Positions 56,253 to 63,920 of a stretch of 64,000 nucleotides of DNA are shown piece after piece. Position numbers and translations under genes: made by a program. Position 1 is the first letter of the stretch. Every line of letters begins with the position of its first letter. The notes under the pieces are model-generated. The model made no database searches and was not told the DNA's origin. It saw only the letters and a program-made list of their open reading frames with translations. The stretch is from Bacteroidales bacterium UBA4333 (lineage in GTDB: Bacteria; Bacteroidota; Bacteroidia; Bacteroidales; Paludibacteraceae): the NCBI GenBank assembly GCA_002394335.1, contig DGTP01000003.1, positions 247,659 through 311,658 on the forward strand, written 5' to 3'.

Positions 56253-58916
56253 TTGAAACGCACTGTTCCTATACTTCTTTTGCTTCTCTTACCGGTAGTG
56301 GTGAGTGCAGAAAACGAGTCCGGCGAAAACACGGATACACTTCGTGTAGAGACTTCCCGCCGCGGTCACCTGACGAACGCCCTCGATGTGCTGAACGGAC
56401 AGACGGCCGGTGTGACGGTCGGTTCAAACACCAACCCCGAGGCGATGCTTTCTTCCGTGCGCGTGCGCGGTAACCACTCTCTGACAGGGGGAAACGAGCC
56501 GCTGGTCATCATAGACGGTATGTCGTCCGACCTGCGTACGTTAGCTACGATTTTTCCGGGAGATATTGAGAGTTTTACGATTCTCAAGGACGCTGCCCAG
56601 ACTGCGCAGTACGGTGCGCGAGGAGCGGCAGGTGTATTGGAGGTGCGGACCCGTCAAAGAGGCGAAGGAAAATTTCATATCTCCTATGATGGGAATGTGG
56701 GATTTGCGCACCCCGACAAGATGCTGCGTATGCTGACGGCCGACGAGTACCGCGCCGTGACGAACGACTACCACCTGCCTATCGCCGACAGAGGGGCTTC
56801 GACCGACTGGCAGCGGGAGATCATCCGTTCGGGTTTTGTGCAGAACCACCACCTATCCATCGGCGGAGCAACGGAGAACGGCGCCTACCGCGGATCAATC
56901 TCTTATAGCCAGAACAACAGTACCGTTCGTGAGATGGGAACGAAGAACATGACCGCCAAGGTCGATATCACCCAGCATATGCTGAACAAACGCCTTACCT
57001 TCGACCTCGGACTCTTCGGTGCCATTACGAATAACCGGTACCTGAACGACGTTCAAAAAACGTTCTATTCCGCTGCGGCTTTCAACCCCACTTTTCCTAC
57101 TACCCGTAACAGTTCCGGCGGCTATGACGGTTACGCCGATGCCAGCCAGATCAATAATCCCCTTGCTCTGCTGGATATCCAAAAACACAACGACGCCATG
57201 CATTTTAACACGCACCTACGCGTGAAAGGCGACATCGGTTACGGGCTCACCGCCTCCGTCTATGGCAGCTATAGTTATGACGCAGAGGATGAGAGTCAGT
57301 TCTACCCCACTTATGTGGAGAGTACGGGCAAGGTCTATCGCGGGGCGGGCAAGACGAACCAGTGGCTCGTCAATGCTGTTCTGCACTATCAGCATGACTG
57401 GGCTACTAACCACCATTTGGAGGCGGACGTCTTAGGAGAACTACAAGGGAGCACCCTTACCGGTTTTCACACTACCATCAACCGCCTTGCCTCCAATGCG
57501 TATGGCTATAACAATATCGGCGTGGGTGCCTTGCGGCTGTGGGAAGGGACAGGCAGCAGCCATGAGCAGCAACGAATGGCGTCCGTCATGGGGCGCGTCA
57601 GCTACACCGCTTTAGGGCGCTATACGTTCACAGTGTCCGCCCGCGGGGATGCCAGTTCCGTCGCCGGCAAGGGGCATAAATGGGGCTTCTTCCCATCCGC
57701 CAACGTAGCCTGGAACATGAAGAAAGAGTCGTGGCTTGAAGACCAGACATGGCTCACCAAACTGAATATCCGCGCCGGTTGGGGTCTCTCGGGTAACTTA
57801 GGCGGCATAGCGGCGTATCAGTCATTGCAGCTCCTTGTGCCAAACGGCATCACCGAGTCCGACGGTCTGCCGGACGTCATCCTCAGTATGGCGAGAAACG
57901 AGAACCCCGACTTGACTTGGGAGAAGACGCAGACCGCCAACGTGGGCATGGAGTGGGGATTCTGGAACAACCGCATCTTCTTCACCGCCGATTATTACTA
58001 CTCCTATATCTACGACATGCTCTATAACTACACCGTTCCGGTACCGCCTTTTATCTATGACAAGATGTTAGCTAACTTGGGTAAAATGCAGAACCAGGGT
58101 GTTGAGATAGGTTTCGGTTTAGCGGCAGTCAAGACCCGTGACTGGGACCTCAATATAGGTTTTAACCTCTCTTGGCAGCAGAACAAACTGCTGTCCCTCA
58201 ACGGCTATTACAAGGGCGAGTACCTCACTGCGCCGACTTATACGCCTATTGCGTCTGTTAACGGCGCAGGTCTCCATGGCGGCAACACCGATGTCGTTTA
58301 CCAGATACCGGGCTACTCGCTCGGCGTCTTCTATCTGCCGCATTGTACCGGCTTGGGAACAGACGAGAACGGAATGAAGTTTTATGAGATAGAAGATTTG
58401 GATAGAGACGGTGCGATTGATTTGTCCGACGGTAGCGGCGACAGGCGTGTATGCGGTCAAGCTACGCCGAAAGTGCTGCTGGGTAGTAATATCTCTGTCC
58501 GATACAAGCAGTTCGACCTCTCCCTGCAACTCAACGGCGCTTTCGGTCACAAGGTCTATAACGCCTCGGCGCTCAGTTATATGAACCTCGGTAGTCTGCC
58601 TTACTACAACGTCATGTACGCCGCTACAGAGCGTAAAATCAATGACCTCACCGTCACCGACTACTGGCTGGAGAACGGCGATTATGTCAATATTGACTAT
58701 CTGACCCTCGGATGGACGCTGCAGGGCAAGCCGCAGTGGAAGATGAACTCGCTGAGGCTCTCCGTCTCCGTCAATAACCTCGCTACTATCACCGGCTATT
58801 CCGGCCTCACGCCGATCATCAACAGCACGGTTATCAACCCTACCCTCGGCGTGGACGACAAACGCTCCTACCCCGTCAGCCGGACTTATTCCTTCTCCCT
58901 CCAAATCCAGTTCTGA
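56253..58916 (+). CDS. SusC/RagA-type TonB-dependent outer-membrane transporter
   Basis: 887 aa. Signal peptide MKRTVPILLLLLLPVVVSAE, then directly a plug domain (ALDVLNGQTAGVTVGSNTNP, SVRVRGNHSLTGGNEPLVII, ESFTILKDAAQTAQYGARGA) and a large barrel ending YPVSRTYSFSLQIQF with the terminal Phe. The usual N-terminal carboxypeptidase-like domain is missing. With the SusD partner it imports glycans or oligopeptides. The start is TTG 56253, preceding the signal peptide. susD follows after one base. Confidence 0.93.
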   Translation: MKRTVPILLLLLLPVVVSAENESGENTDTLRVETSRRGHLTNALDVLNGQTAGVTVGSNTNPEAMLSSVRVRGNHSLTGGNEPLVIIDGMSSDLRTLATIFPGDIESFTILKDAAQTAQYGARGAAGVLEVRTRQRGEGKFHISYDGNVGFAHPDKMLRMLTADEYRAVTNDYHLPIADRGASTDWQREIIRSGFVQNHHLSIGGATENGAYRGSISYSQNNSTVREMGTKNMTAKVDITQHMLNKRLTFDLGLFGAITNNRYLNDVQKTFYSAAAFNPTFPTTRNSSGGYDGYADASQINNPLALLDIQKHNDAMHFNTHLRVKGDIGYGLTASVYGSYSYDAEDESQFYPTYVESTGKVYRGAGKTNQWLVNAVLHYQHDWATNHHLEADVLGELQGSTLTGFHTTINRLASNAYGYNNIGVGALRLWEGTGSSHEQQRMASVMGRVSYTALGRYTFTVSARGDASSVAGKGHKWGFFPSANVAWNMKKESWLEDQTWLTKLNIRAGWGLSGNLGGIAAYQSLQLLVPNGITESDGLPDVILSMARNENPDLTWEKTQTANVGMEWGFWNNRIFFTADYYYSYIYDMLYNYTVPVPPFIYDKMLANLGKMQNQGVEIGFGLAAVKTRDWDLNIGFNLSWQQNKLLSLNGYYKGEYLTAPTYTPIASVNGAGLHGGNTDVVYQIPGYSLGVFYLPHCTGLGTDENGMKFYEIEDLDRDGAIDLSDGSGDRRVCGQATPKVLLGSNISVRYKQFDLSLQLNGAFGHKVYNASALSYMNLGSLPYYNVMYAATERKINDLTVTDYWLENGDYVNIDYLTLGWTLQGKPQWKMNSLRLSVSVNNLATITGYSGLTPIINSTVINPTLGVDDKRSYPVSRTYSFSLQIQF

Positions 58917-58917
58917 C

Positions 58918-60531
58918 ATGAAAAAACTATCTTACATACTAATCGCCCTTGCCCTCTCCTCCTGTTCCTTCCTGGATGAAAACCCGCTCTCCGGACAACC
59001 CGAAGAGGTGGTTATCACTACCGGCGAGACCCTCAAGCGCCAGGCGGTTCTCTCTCTCTATGACTATATAGGCGGCTACAAGGACGGCGACGGAATACAA
59101 GGTATGTATCGCGGTATATACGATCTCCAGACTTTTGCTTCCAATGAGGCGATCATCCCTGTCCGGGGAGGCGACTGGCTCGACGGCGGACTATGGGTTG
59201 ATCTGCACGAACACACATGGACGGTTGACAACGAATGTTGCGAGAATGCATGGCTCTATCTCTACCGGCTCATCGGGCTCTGCAATCACTCCCTATACCT
59301 CATCGAACAGCATGGAGATCTCATCTCCAAAGATGAGTTCATCGCTTATTCCGCCGAGATACGATCCGTCCGGGCCTTGGCGTATATGTACCTGCTTGAT
59401 CTCTTCGGGCGTGTACCTATCGTTACCAAGGAGAATATCCACGTACAGGATATATACCAGTCGGAGCGAAGCGAGGTCTTTGATTTCGTCTGGTCAGAAC
59501 TCCAGTTCGCCATATACAACCTCCCCGATGAGCGTTCCAACAACCGTGGTGAGTATTATGGGCGAATCACGCAGCCTGTCGCCTTTTTCATGTTGATGAA
59601 ACTGGCCCTCAATGCGGAGATATGGACCGATGATGACTGGACAGATGACATACGGCCTGACGGCAAGACCATCACACTTACCTGCGACGATGCGGGAACC
59701 AAGAACGCTTGGGACGCCCTTCTCTATTATGGTCAGAGGATACTCAACTCTACCGCAGGATACATGCTCTCTAACTCGATTACTGATTGCTTCAAGGTCT
59801 ATAACGAGGAATGTACAGAGAATATCTTCACCATCCCCATGGACCCCAATATCTTCCGTAACCGTTTCAAAAACCTCTTCCGCTCCCTCCATTACGAGCA
59901 TGCCGCGGCACTTGGTTACGGCGGAGAGAACGGATCGTGTGCTACTATCGAGACCCTCGATGTGTTCGGATACGGAGACCCTAAACAACTGGACTGCCGG
60001 TTCTCTATCAATTTCTTCTCCGGAGTCGTGCATGTCAATGGTAAGCCCCTTATCCTCTCATCCGGCGATACACTTATATATCATCCGCGAGAGGTCAAGA
60101 TGAACCTCACAGGCTCACCTTTTGTCTCTACTGCCGGCGCGCGCATGCGGAAATACGCCTATGACCCGGGCGGTATCTTCGATGGACAACTGCGTAACTC
60201 CGATATCGTGCTCTTCCGGCTCGCAGATGTCTATCTTATGATGGCGGAGGCAAAAGTACGCAACGGACAATCCGGTCAGGAGTATTTCGACCTCATCCAC
60301 ACCCGGGAGGCACTTGCCCTTAATCTTACGCAACCTACACGGGACGCCACTCTCACCAATATCTATAAAGAGAGGTGGATGGAATTGATGTGGGAAGGAT
60401 GGCACAGGCAAGACCAGATACGGTTTGGAACCTTCGAAACCGATCAGCAGTTGCTATATCTTACTGTTTTTCCGATACCGCAGAAAGCGCTGCAGACGAA
60501 TGCCCACCTTACTCAGAACAGAGGATATTGA
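58918..60531 (+). CDS. SusD/RagB-type substrate-binding lipoprotein
   Basis: 537 aa: MKKLSYILIALALSSCSFLD is a lipoprotein signal with Cys at residue 16. SusD features: ENPLSGQPEEVVITTGE near the start, helical TPR-like part (AWLYLYRLIGLCNHSLYLIE, SAEIRSVRALAYMYLLDLFG-RVP), and the C-terminal EAKVRNGQ..., IYKERWMELMWEGWHRQDQI and FPIPQKALQTN. It closes over the SusC pore and presents the ligand. Pectin fragments are a possible ligand because of the divergent pectate lyase gene (inference). Confidence 0.93.
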   Translation: MKKLSYILIALALSSCSFLDENPLSGQPEEVVITTGETLKRQAVLSLYDYIGGYKDGDGIQGMYRGIYDLQTFASNEAIIPVRGGDWLDGGLWVDLHEHTWTVDNECCENAWLYLYRLIGLCNHSLYLIEQHGDLISKDEFIAYSAEIRSVRALAYMYLLDLFGRVPIVTKENIHVQDIYQSERSEVFDFVWSELQFAIYNLPDERSNNRGEYYGRITQPVAFFMLMKLALNAEIWTDDDWTDDIRPDGKTITLTCDDAGTKNAWDALLYYGQRILNSTAGYMLSNSITDCFKVYNEECTENIFTIPMDPNIFRNRFKNLFRSLHYEHAAALGYGGENGSCATIETLDVFGYGDPKQLDCRFSINFFSGVVHVNGKPLILSSGDTLIYHPREVKMNLTGSPFVSTAGARMRKYAYDPGGIFDGQLRNSDIVLFRLADVYLMMAEAKVRNGQSGQEYFDLIHTREALALNLTQPTRDATLTNIYKERWMELMWEGWHRQDQIRFGTFETDQQLLYLTVFPIPQKALQTNAHLTQNRGY

Positions 60532-60563
60532 TAGCTGATGGTGGGGTTGGCGGCATTTAAGTT

Positions 60564-61364
60564 CTATTGGAATATTTTAGGTAAGAACCGGCAGATATAG
60601 TCCTGCCAGTTGTCCCAAGTGTGCCCTCCGGCACTTTCGTAATAAGTGTATTCAATGTGGTTCGCCTCCAGCCAATGACGGTATTCTACGTTGAGACCGT
60701 ATAGAAAATCCTCTTTGCCGATGCCTATCCAGTAGAGTTTGGTGGTTTTCATCTGTTCTTTCACTTCCTCCTCCCAGTTGTCATATATAGGATTGGGCTC
60801 TAAGGGAAGGATAGCAGCCGAGAAAAGCCCCACATACGCAAACTGTCCGTGCAGATGGTGGCTCACGTGCATGGTGTGAAATCCGCCCATGGAGAGTCCG
60901 GCTATAGCGCGTTCGGACGGTTTGCTGCTGATAGGGTATTTGGCTTCCGCTTCTGCCATAAACTGCGGGAATTGTCTCTCCCACTCGCCTGTCATGGCAT
61001 TGGCTTTCTCCTCGTCCGAAGTCGGTCTAGCGGGACAGTTGTCCGGCATGATAACCACCATCTCTTTCACTTCGCCTGCTTGCAGCAGCGAGTCCATAAT
61101 CTCCATTAACATACCCTGTTCCGTCCAGTCATCTTCGTTGCCGTACATGCCGTGCTGGAGATACAGAACCGGGTATTTGGTACTTGGTACTTGGTCACTT
61201 GGTACTTTAAGGTAGCTCTCCGGCAGATACACGCAACAGGGCGTGCCGTTCAAAGTGTCACGCACTACGGCGCCTGCATGCAGAGGTTCAGCACCCTTTA
61301 AGCTGCAGTTGGTGAGGATTCCTGCGGTCAAAACAGCCGCAGCGATGTAGAGAATTTGTTTCAT
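60564..61364 (-). CDS. Esterase D-like alpha/beta-hydrolase lipoprotein
   Basis: 266 aa. Lipobox in LTAGILTNC (Cys about residue 21). Alpha/beta-hydrolase of the esterase D/feruloyl-esterase type: YPVLYLQHGMYGNEDDW, nucleophile elbow IAGLSMGGFHTM (GLSMGG), and the late GGHTWDNWQDYI with catalytic His. Such enzymes remove acyl or aryl groups from plant polysaccharides, which would suit the pectate lyase and SusCD nearby. The segment PSDQVPSTK is encoded by a DNA word repeat (61177-61202) also inserted in rsmA. Confidence 0.88.
   Translation of the reverse strand: MKQILYIAAAVLTAGILTNCSLKGAEPLHAGAVVRDTLNGTPCCVYLPESYLKVPSDQVPSTKYPVLYLQHGMYGNEDDWTEQGMLMEIMDSLLQAGEVKEMVVIMPDNCPARPTSDEEKANAMTGEWERQFPQFMAEAEAKYPISSKPSERAIAGLSMGGFHTMHVSHHLHGQFAYVGLFSAAILPLEPNPIYDNWEEEVKEQMKTTKLYWIGIGKEDFLYGLNVEYRHWLEANHIEYTYYESAGGHTWDNWQDYICRFLPKIFQ
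61177..61202 (-). repeat. In-frame word repeat inside the esterase gene
   Basis: Reverse complement of the 26-bp repeat at 42322-42347 with two differences; encodes PSDQVPSTK. Confidence 0.85.
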
Positions 61365-61412
61365 GATTTAGCAGTCATTTACGTTCGCATTTCGTTACCA
61401 TTACGGACGTTA

Positions 61413-61901
61413 CTATAGCATTTCGGTTCCGCCGGAAAGGTAGTTAACCATTTCTTCCAAATATGTTTTGTCGGTTTCATCGAAGGTGTTGAACTCCTTG
61501 CTGTCTATATCCAGCACCGCAATCACCTCGCCGTTTTGGTGTACAGGCACAACGATCTCGCTGTTCGACTCGCTGGAGCAGGCGATATGTCCGGCAAACT
61601 CATGTACATTGGGCACAATAACCGTCTCGTTTTTCGCCCAAGCCGTGCCACAAACGCCCTTTCCGAACGGAATACGCGTACACGCTAACGGACCCTGAAA
61701 CGGCCCCAACACTAATTCTGTCTGTATTCTGTCAGCGAAGCGGTCTGTATTCTGTACTCTATAGAACCCCGTCCACCAGAATCTGAACGCCTCATGGAGA
61801 ATCGCCGCTACGTTTGCCATATTGGCAATCATATCCGTCTCATCGGCAACTACAGCCGCCACTTGTGCCACGAGTTCTTTGTATTGTTCTTCTTTTGCCA
61901 T
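61413..61901 (-). CDS. msrC: Free methionine-(R)-sulfoxide reductase (GAF domain)
   Basis: 162 aa, single GAF domain. The fRMsr cysteines are present in PLACTRIPFGKGVCGTAW and HIACSSESNSEIVVPV, followed by VIAVLDIDSKEFNTFDETD. Reduces free Met-R-sulfoxide formed by oxidants. Between WWTGFYRV and ELVLGPFQGP, which are normally close together, twelve extra residues (QNTDRFADRIQT) are encoded by a duplicated 13-bp word at 61720-61755. Promoter at 61922-61953. Confidence 0.93.
   Translation of the reverse strand: MAKEEQYKELVAQVAAVVADETDMIANMANVAAILHEAFRFWWTGFYRVQNTDRFADRIQTELVLGPFQGPLACTRIPFGKGVCGTAWAKNETVIVPNVHEFAGHIACSSESNSEIVVPVHQNGEVIAVLDIDSKEFNTFDETDKTYLEEMVNYLSGGTEML
61720..61755 (-). repeat. 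Direct 13-bp repeat inserted in frame in the fRMsr gene
   Basis: GTCTGTATTCTGT occurs exactly at 61720-61732 and 61743-61755. Confidence 0.9.
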
Positions 61902-61921
61902 GCTTCTGTCCTTTTCCGCTG

Positions 61922-61953
61922 CAAAGGTACTAAAATTTATTCATATATGCAAA
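61922..61953 (-). promoter_or_regulatory. fRMsr promoter
   Basis: Minus strand: TTTGCATAT (-33, 61953-61950), 20 bp, TACCTTTG (-7, 61929-61922). Confidence 0.82.
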
Positions 61954-62337
61954 AAAATCGTCCTAAACTGCACAAAATTGCAACTTTTGATAGCATTAAC
62001 CCTGCCAATGGACGATAATAATTGTATCCGATTATTAAGATGCTATAAAATACGGTCTAATAACGGTCATTTCACAACAGTCTTGTTTTCAGTGAGTTAC
62101 AAAACACTTATCGGAGGCAAGTCAGAGTAATCTCGGAGTAATCTCGGAGGCAAGTGCTACCAAACACCAGTACACTTCCATGATGAAAATTGCCGATGAT
62201 TAAGATTTGGGTATGGTATCTAATCGGTTCCTGTCGGTCTATCCTCTCGTCAGCGTGTCGTGTGTTGCAGGTAAGTGTAAAAGAGAACGATTATTAAGAA
62301 TCACTATTTAGGAGTACTACATTTTATTATAGTGCAT
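61954..62337. other. Gene-free stretch with small repeats
   Basis: No credible ORF. Holds three copies of CGATtATTAAGA-like words (about 62029, 62193, 62288), two copies of CGGAGGCAAGT (about 62114 and 62147) and a doubled TAATCTCGGAG between them. It looks like decayed or repeat-rich spacer; I see no promoter or tRNA. Confidence 0.5.
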
Positions 62338-62365
62338 AAAAAAAGCCCGAGGGATTGCCTCGGGC
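62338..62365 (-). terminator. Terminator of the lipoprotein gene 62391-62900
   Basis: Minus strand: GCCCGAGG-CAATC-CCTCGGGC (62365-62345) followed by TTTTTTT. Confidence 0.93.
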
Positions 62366-62390
62366 GAAAAGAGTATTCGAGAATATAGAT

Positions 62391-62900
62391 TTATTGTTCA
62401 GGAGTCCATTCGCAGTATTGCACTTCTGCGCCTATTATGCTACCGGAAGTATTGGTAGTATAATCCACTACATAAAGTTTTAAATATGCTACTTTCTGTT
62501 CGTTTCTTTGTAGGTCACTATTCCATTGTGAATAGTTGTTGCGTATAACATATCTGTGATTAGGAATTACTGCAACTTCCTCAGCCCAACCTGATGTTGG
62601 AACGGTTTTAATGGCACTTAATTTCTTAGTACCCATATCACAGAATTCTACAATATTCATAATACCATTATAGCATTTTTTAAAATTATTAGCTTCATTA
62701 ATCATAAAGTAACTATCACCAATAGAAATCGTTGTTTCGCCATTTTCTCTATTTCTCATTTTAAGGGTGATTAAGCCGCTGGTGTCTTCACCACCGCCTC
62801 CTCCATCTACAGACGATTTGTCTTTTTCACATGCAGGAAAAAGGAATGTTAGGGCCGCCAAGAGGAAGAGGGGCAACCACCTCTTTTGAATTGTTTTCAT
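62391..62900 (-). CDS. Lipoprotein of unknown function (resembles DUF5036)
   Basis: 169 aa. MKTIQKRWLPLFLLAALTFL ... PAC is a lipoprotein signal (Cys about residue 24), then a Gly/Asp linker and a beta domain (GLITLKMRNRENGETTISIG, TVPTSGWAEEVAVIPNHRYV, GSIIGAEVQYCEWTPEQ). From memory the phrases ITLKMRN, PTSGWA and YVVDYT-SGSIIGAEV resemble Bacteroidales DUF5036 proteins. The start is ATG 62900. No promoter of its own is seen; it lies 50 bp behind the terminator of the structured RNA at 62955-63197, so read-through may control it. Confidence 0.72.
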   Translation of the reverse strand: MKTIQKRWLPLFLLAALTFLFPACEKDKSSVDGGGGGEDTSGLITLKMRNRENGETTISIGDSYFMINEANNFKKCYNGIMNIVEFCDMGTKKLSAIKTVPTSGWAEEVAVIPNHRYVIRNNYSQWNSDLQRNEQKVAYLKLYVVDYTTNTSGSIIGAEVQYCEWTPEQ

Positions 62901-62954
62901 GTTGTTTGTTGTTTTTGTGCCTTGCCGCAGCCACAAGCATGGCGGTTAAAGATA

Positions 62955-62986
62955 TAAAAACAAAGCGTGAGGCTGCTATGCCACAC
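62955..62986 (-). terminator. Terminator of the structured RNA
   Basis: Minus strand: GTGTGGC-ATAGCA-GCCTCAC (62986-62967, one mismatch) followed by GCTTTGTTTTTAT. Confidence 0.7.
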
Positions 62987-63197
62987 ACCCGAAACAGATG
63001 GTCCTGAGAAAACCTTGCAACAACGATATATGGAAAGCAGTCCCACGTATATACGCAGGAACGCTTCGCCGTACACTCTTGTTGCTTTGAAAATTTCTCA
63101 GGTTTTCTGTTTCAAGAGTAAAGCAAAACGCTTCTTTAATAAATCAATATGTCACCGCTTTTTTACGCTGTCGGAGCCAGCTGTCATTCTCAAATGA
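62955..63197 (-). ncRNA. Candidate structured RNA (about 240 nt): leader/attenuator or 6S-type RNA
   Basis: Minus strand, from the promoter at 63203-63234 to a terminator at 62955-62986. It folds into one long rod: AAACAG/CTGTTT, internal loop, CCTGAGAAA/TTTCTCAGG (9 bp), GCAACAA/TTGTTGC, and an apical GTTCC/GGGAC-TGCG-TATA hairpin, all nested. No ORF of note. The rod shape with internal loops would fit a 6S-like RNA; the position upstream of a lipoprotein gene would fit an attenuator. Confidence 0.6.
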
Positions 63198-63202
63198 CGA
63201 TG

Positions 63203-63234
63203 CAAAGATAGCACATTTATTCCATTTGTGCAAA
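63203..63234 (-). promoter_or_regulatory. Promoter of the structured RNA
   Basis: Minus strand: TTTGCACAA (-33, 63234-63231), 20 bp, TATCTTTG (-7, 63210-63203). Confidence 0.82.
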
Positions 63235-63283
63235 TATTTTGCAGATTTTTTGCTTTTTATTGTAAATATTAGCCTTTAGAATA

Positions 63284-63338
63284 TGGACTTTTTGGCATAA
63301 AAGCGGACAAATTGACACACAAGGTGGACATTTTGGCA
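63284..63338 (+). promoter_or_regulatory. Possible activator sites upstream of hsp20
   Basis: TGGACTTTTTGGCA (about 63284) and TGGACATTTTGGCA (about 63325) are direct repeats with one mismatch, lying upstream of the sigma-54-type promoter where an enhancer-binding protein would act. Confidence 0.45.
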
Positions 63339-63350
63339 GGATTTGACCTT

Positions 63351-63365
63351 TGGCACAGAGATTGC
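63351..63365 (+). promoter_or_regulatory. Sigma-54 (RpoN)-type promoter of hsp20
   Basis: TGGCAC-AGAGA-TTGC (63351-63365), flanked TT...AAT, fits the consensus TGGCAC-N5-TTGCW with the invariant GG and GC. Expected start about 63377, giving a leader of ~115 nt. Confidence 0.72.
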
Positions 63366-63491
63366 AATATTTTAGGCGAAAACGTTTACAACGCGAGCCG
63401 CAAAGCATACAAAACTCCTACAGCTCCGCACAACGCAAGATTGTTTAACTTGGGTTCTGGCAACAGACCCGCAAATTTAGGAGATTTAATT

Positions 63492-63920
63492 ATGACACCT
63501 GCAATGTATCGTAGAAACAGTTGGTTCCCAACAGTATTTGATGAGTTTCTGAACTCGGATTTGATGAACACCGTAAGTACAACCGCTCCGTCGGTTAACG
63601 TCAAGGAAACCGAGAAAGCGTATATCGTTGAACTGGCAGCGCCGGGCGTAAAGAAAGAGTACTGCCGCGTTCATATCGACGAAGACCACAACCTGTGCGT
63701 CGCCATCGAGAACAAGTTCGAACACAAAGAAGAAGACAAACACTCGCACTATCTGCGCCGCGAGTTCTCGTACACCAACTACGAGCAGAAATACAGTCTG
63801 CCGGATGATGTGAACGAAGAAGAGATCAACGCCAAGGTAGAAGACGGTATTCTGACTATCGAACTGCCTAAAACCCAGAAAGTAGAAGGCAAGACGACGA
63901 AACAGATTGAGATCAAGTAG
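63492..63920 (+). CDS. hsp20: Hsp20 / alpha-crystallin small heat-shock protein
   Basis: 142 aa holdase chaperone that binds unfolding proteins. Typical Bacteroidota form: MYRRNSWFPTVFDEFLNSDL at the N-terminus, alpha-crystallin domain SVNVKETEKAYIVELAAPGV ... YLRREFSYTNYEQKYSLPDD (with R-F-x-R-like core) and EEINAKVEDGILTIELPK, then a short tail with an IEIK end. ATG 63492 is used; MYRRN at 63504 is an alternative. Upstream extension of the frame would cover the sigma-54-type promoter and is unlikely to be coding. Confidence 0.94.
   Translation: MTPAMYRRNSWFPTVFDEFLNSDLMNTVSTTAPSVNVKETEKAYIVELAAPGVKKEYCRVHIDEDHNLCVAIENKFEHKEEDKHSHYLRREFSYTNYEQKYSLPDDVNEEEINAKVEDGILTIELPKTQKVEGKTTKQIEIK

Noticed and set aside
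62955..63197. tmRNA, RNase P RNA or SRP RNA
   Set aside because: No tag frame, none of the conserved RNase P cores and no SRP GNAR-type loop; only a rod-like fold remains.
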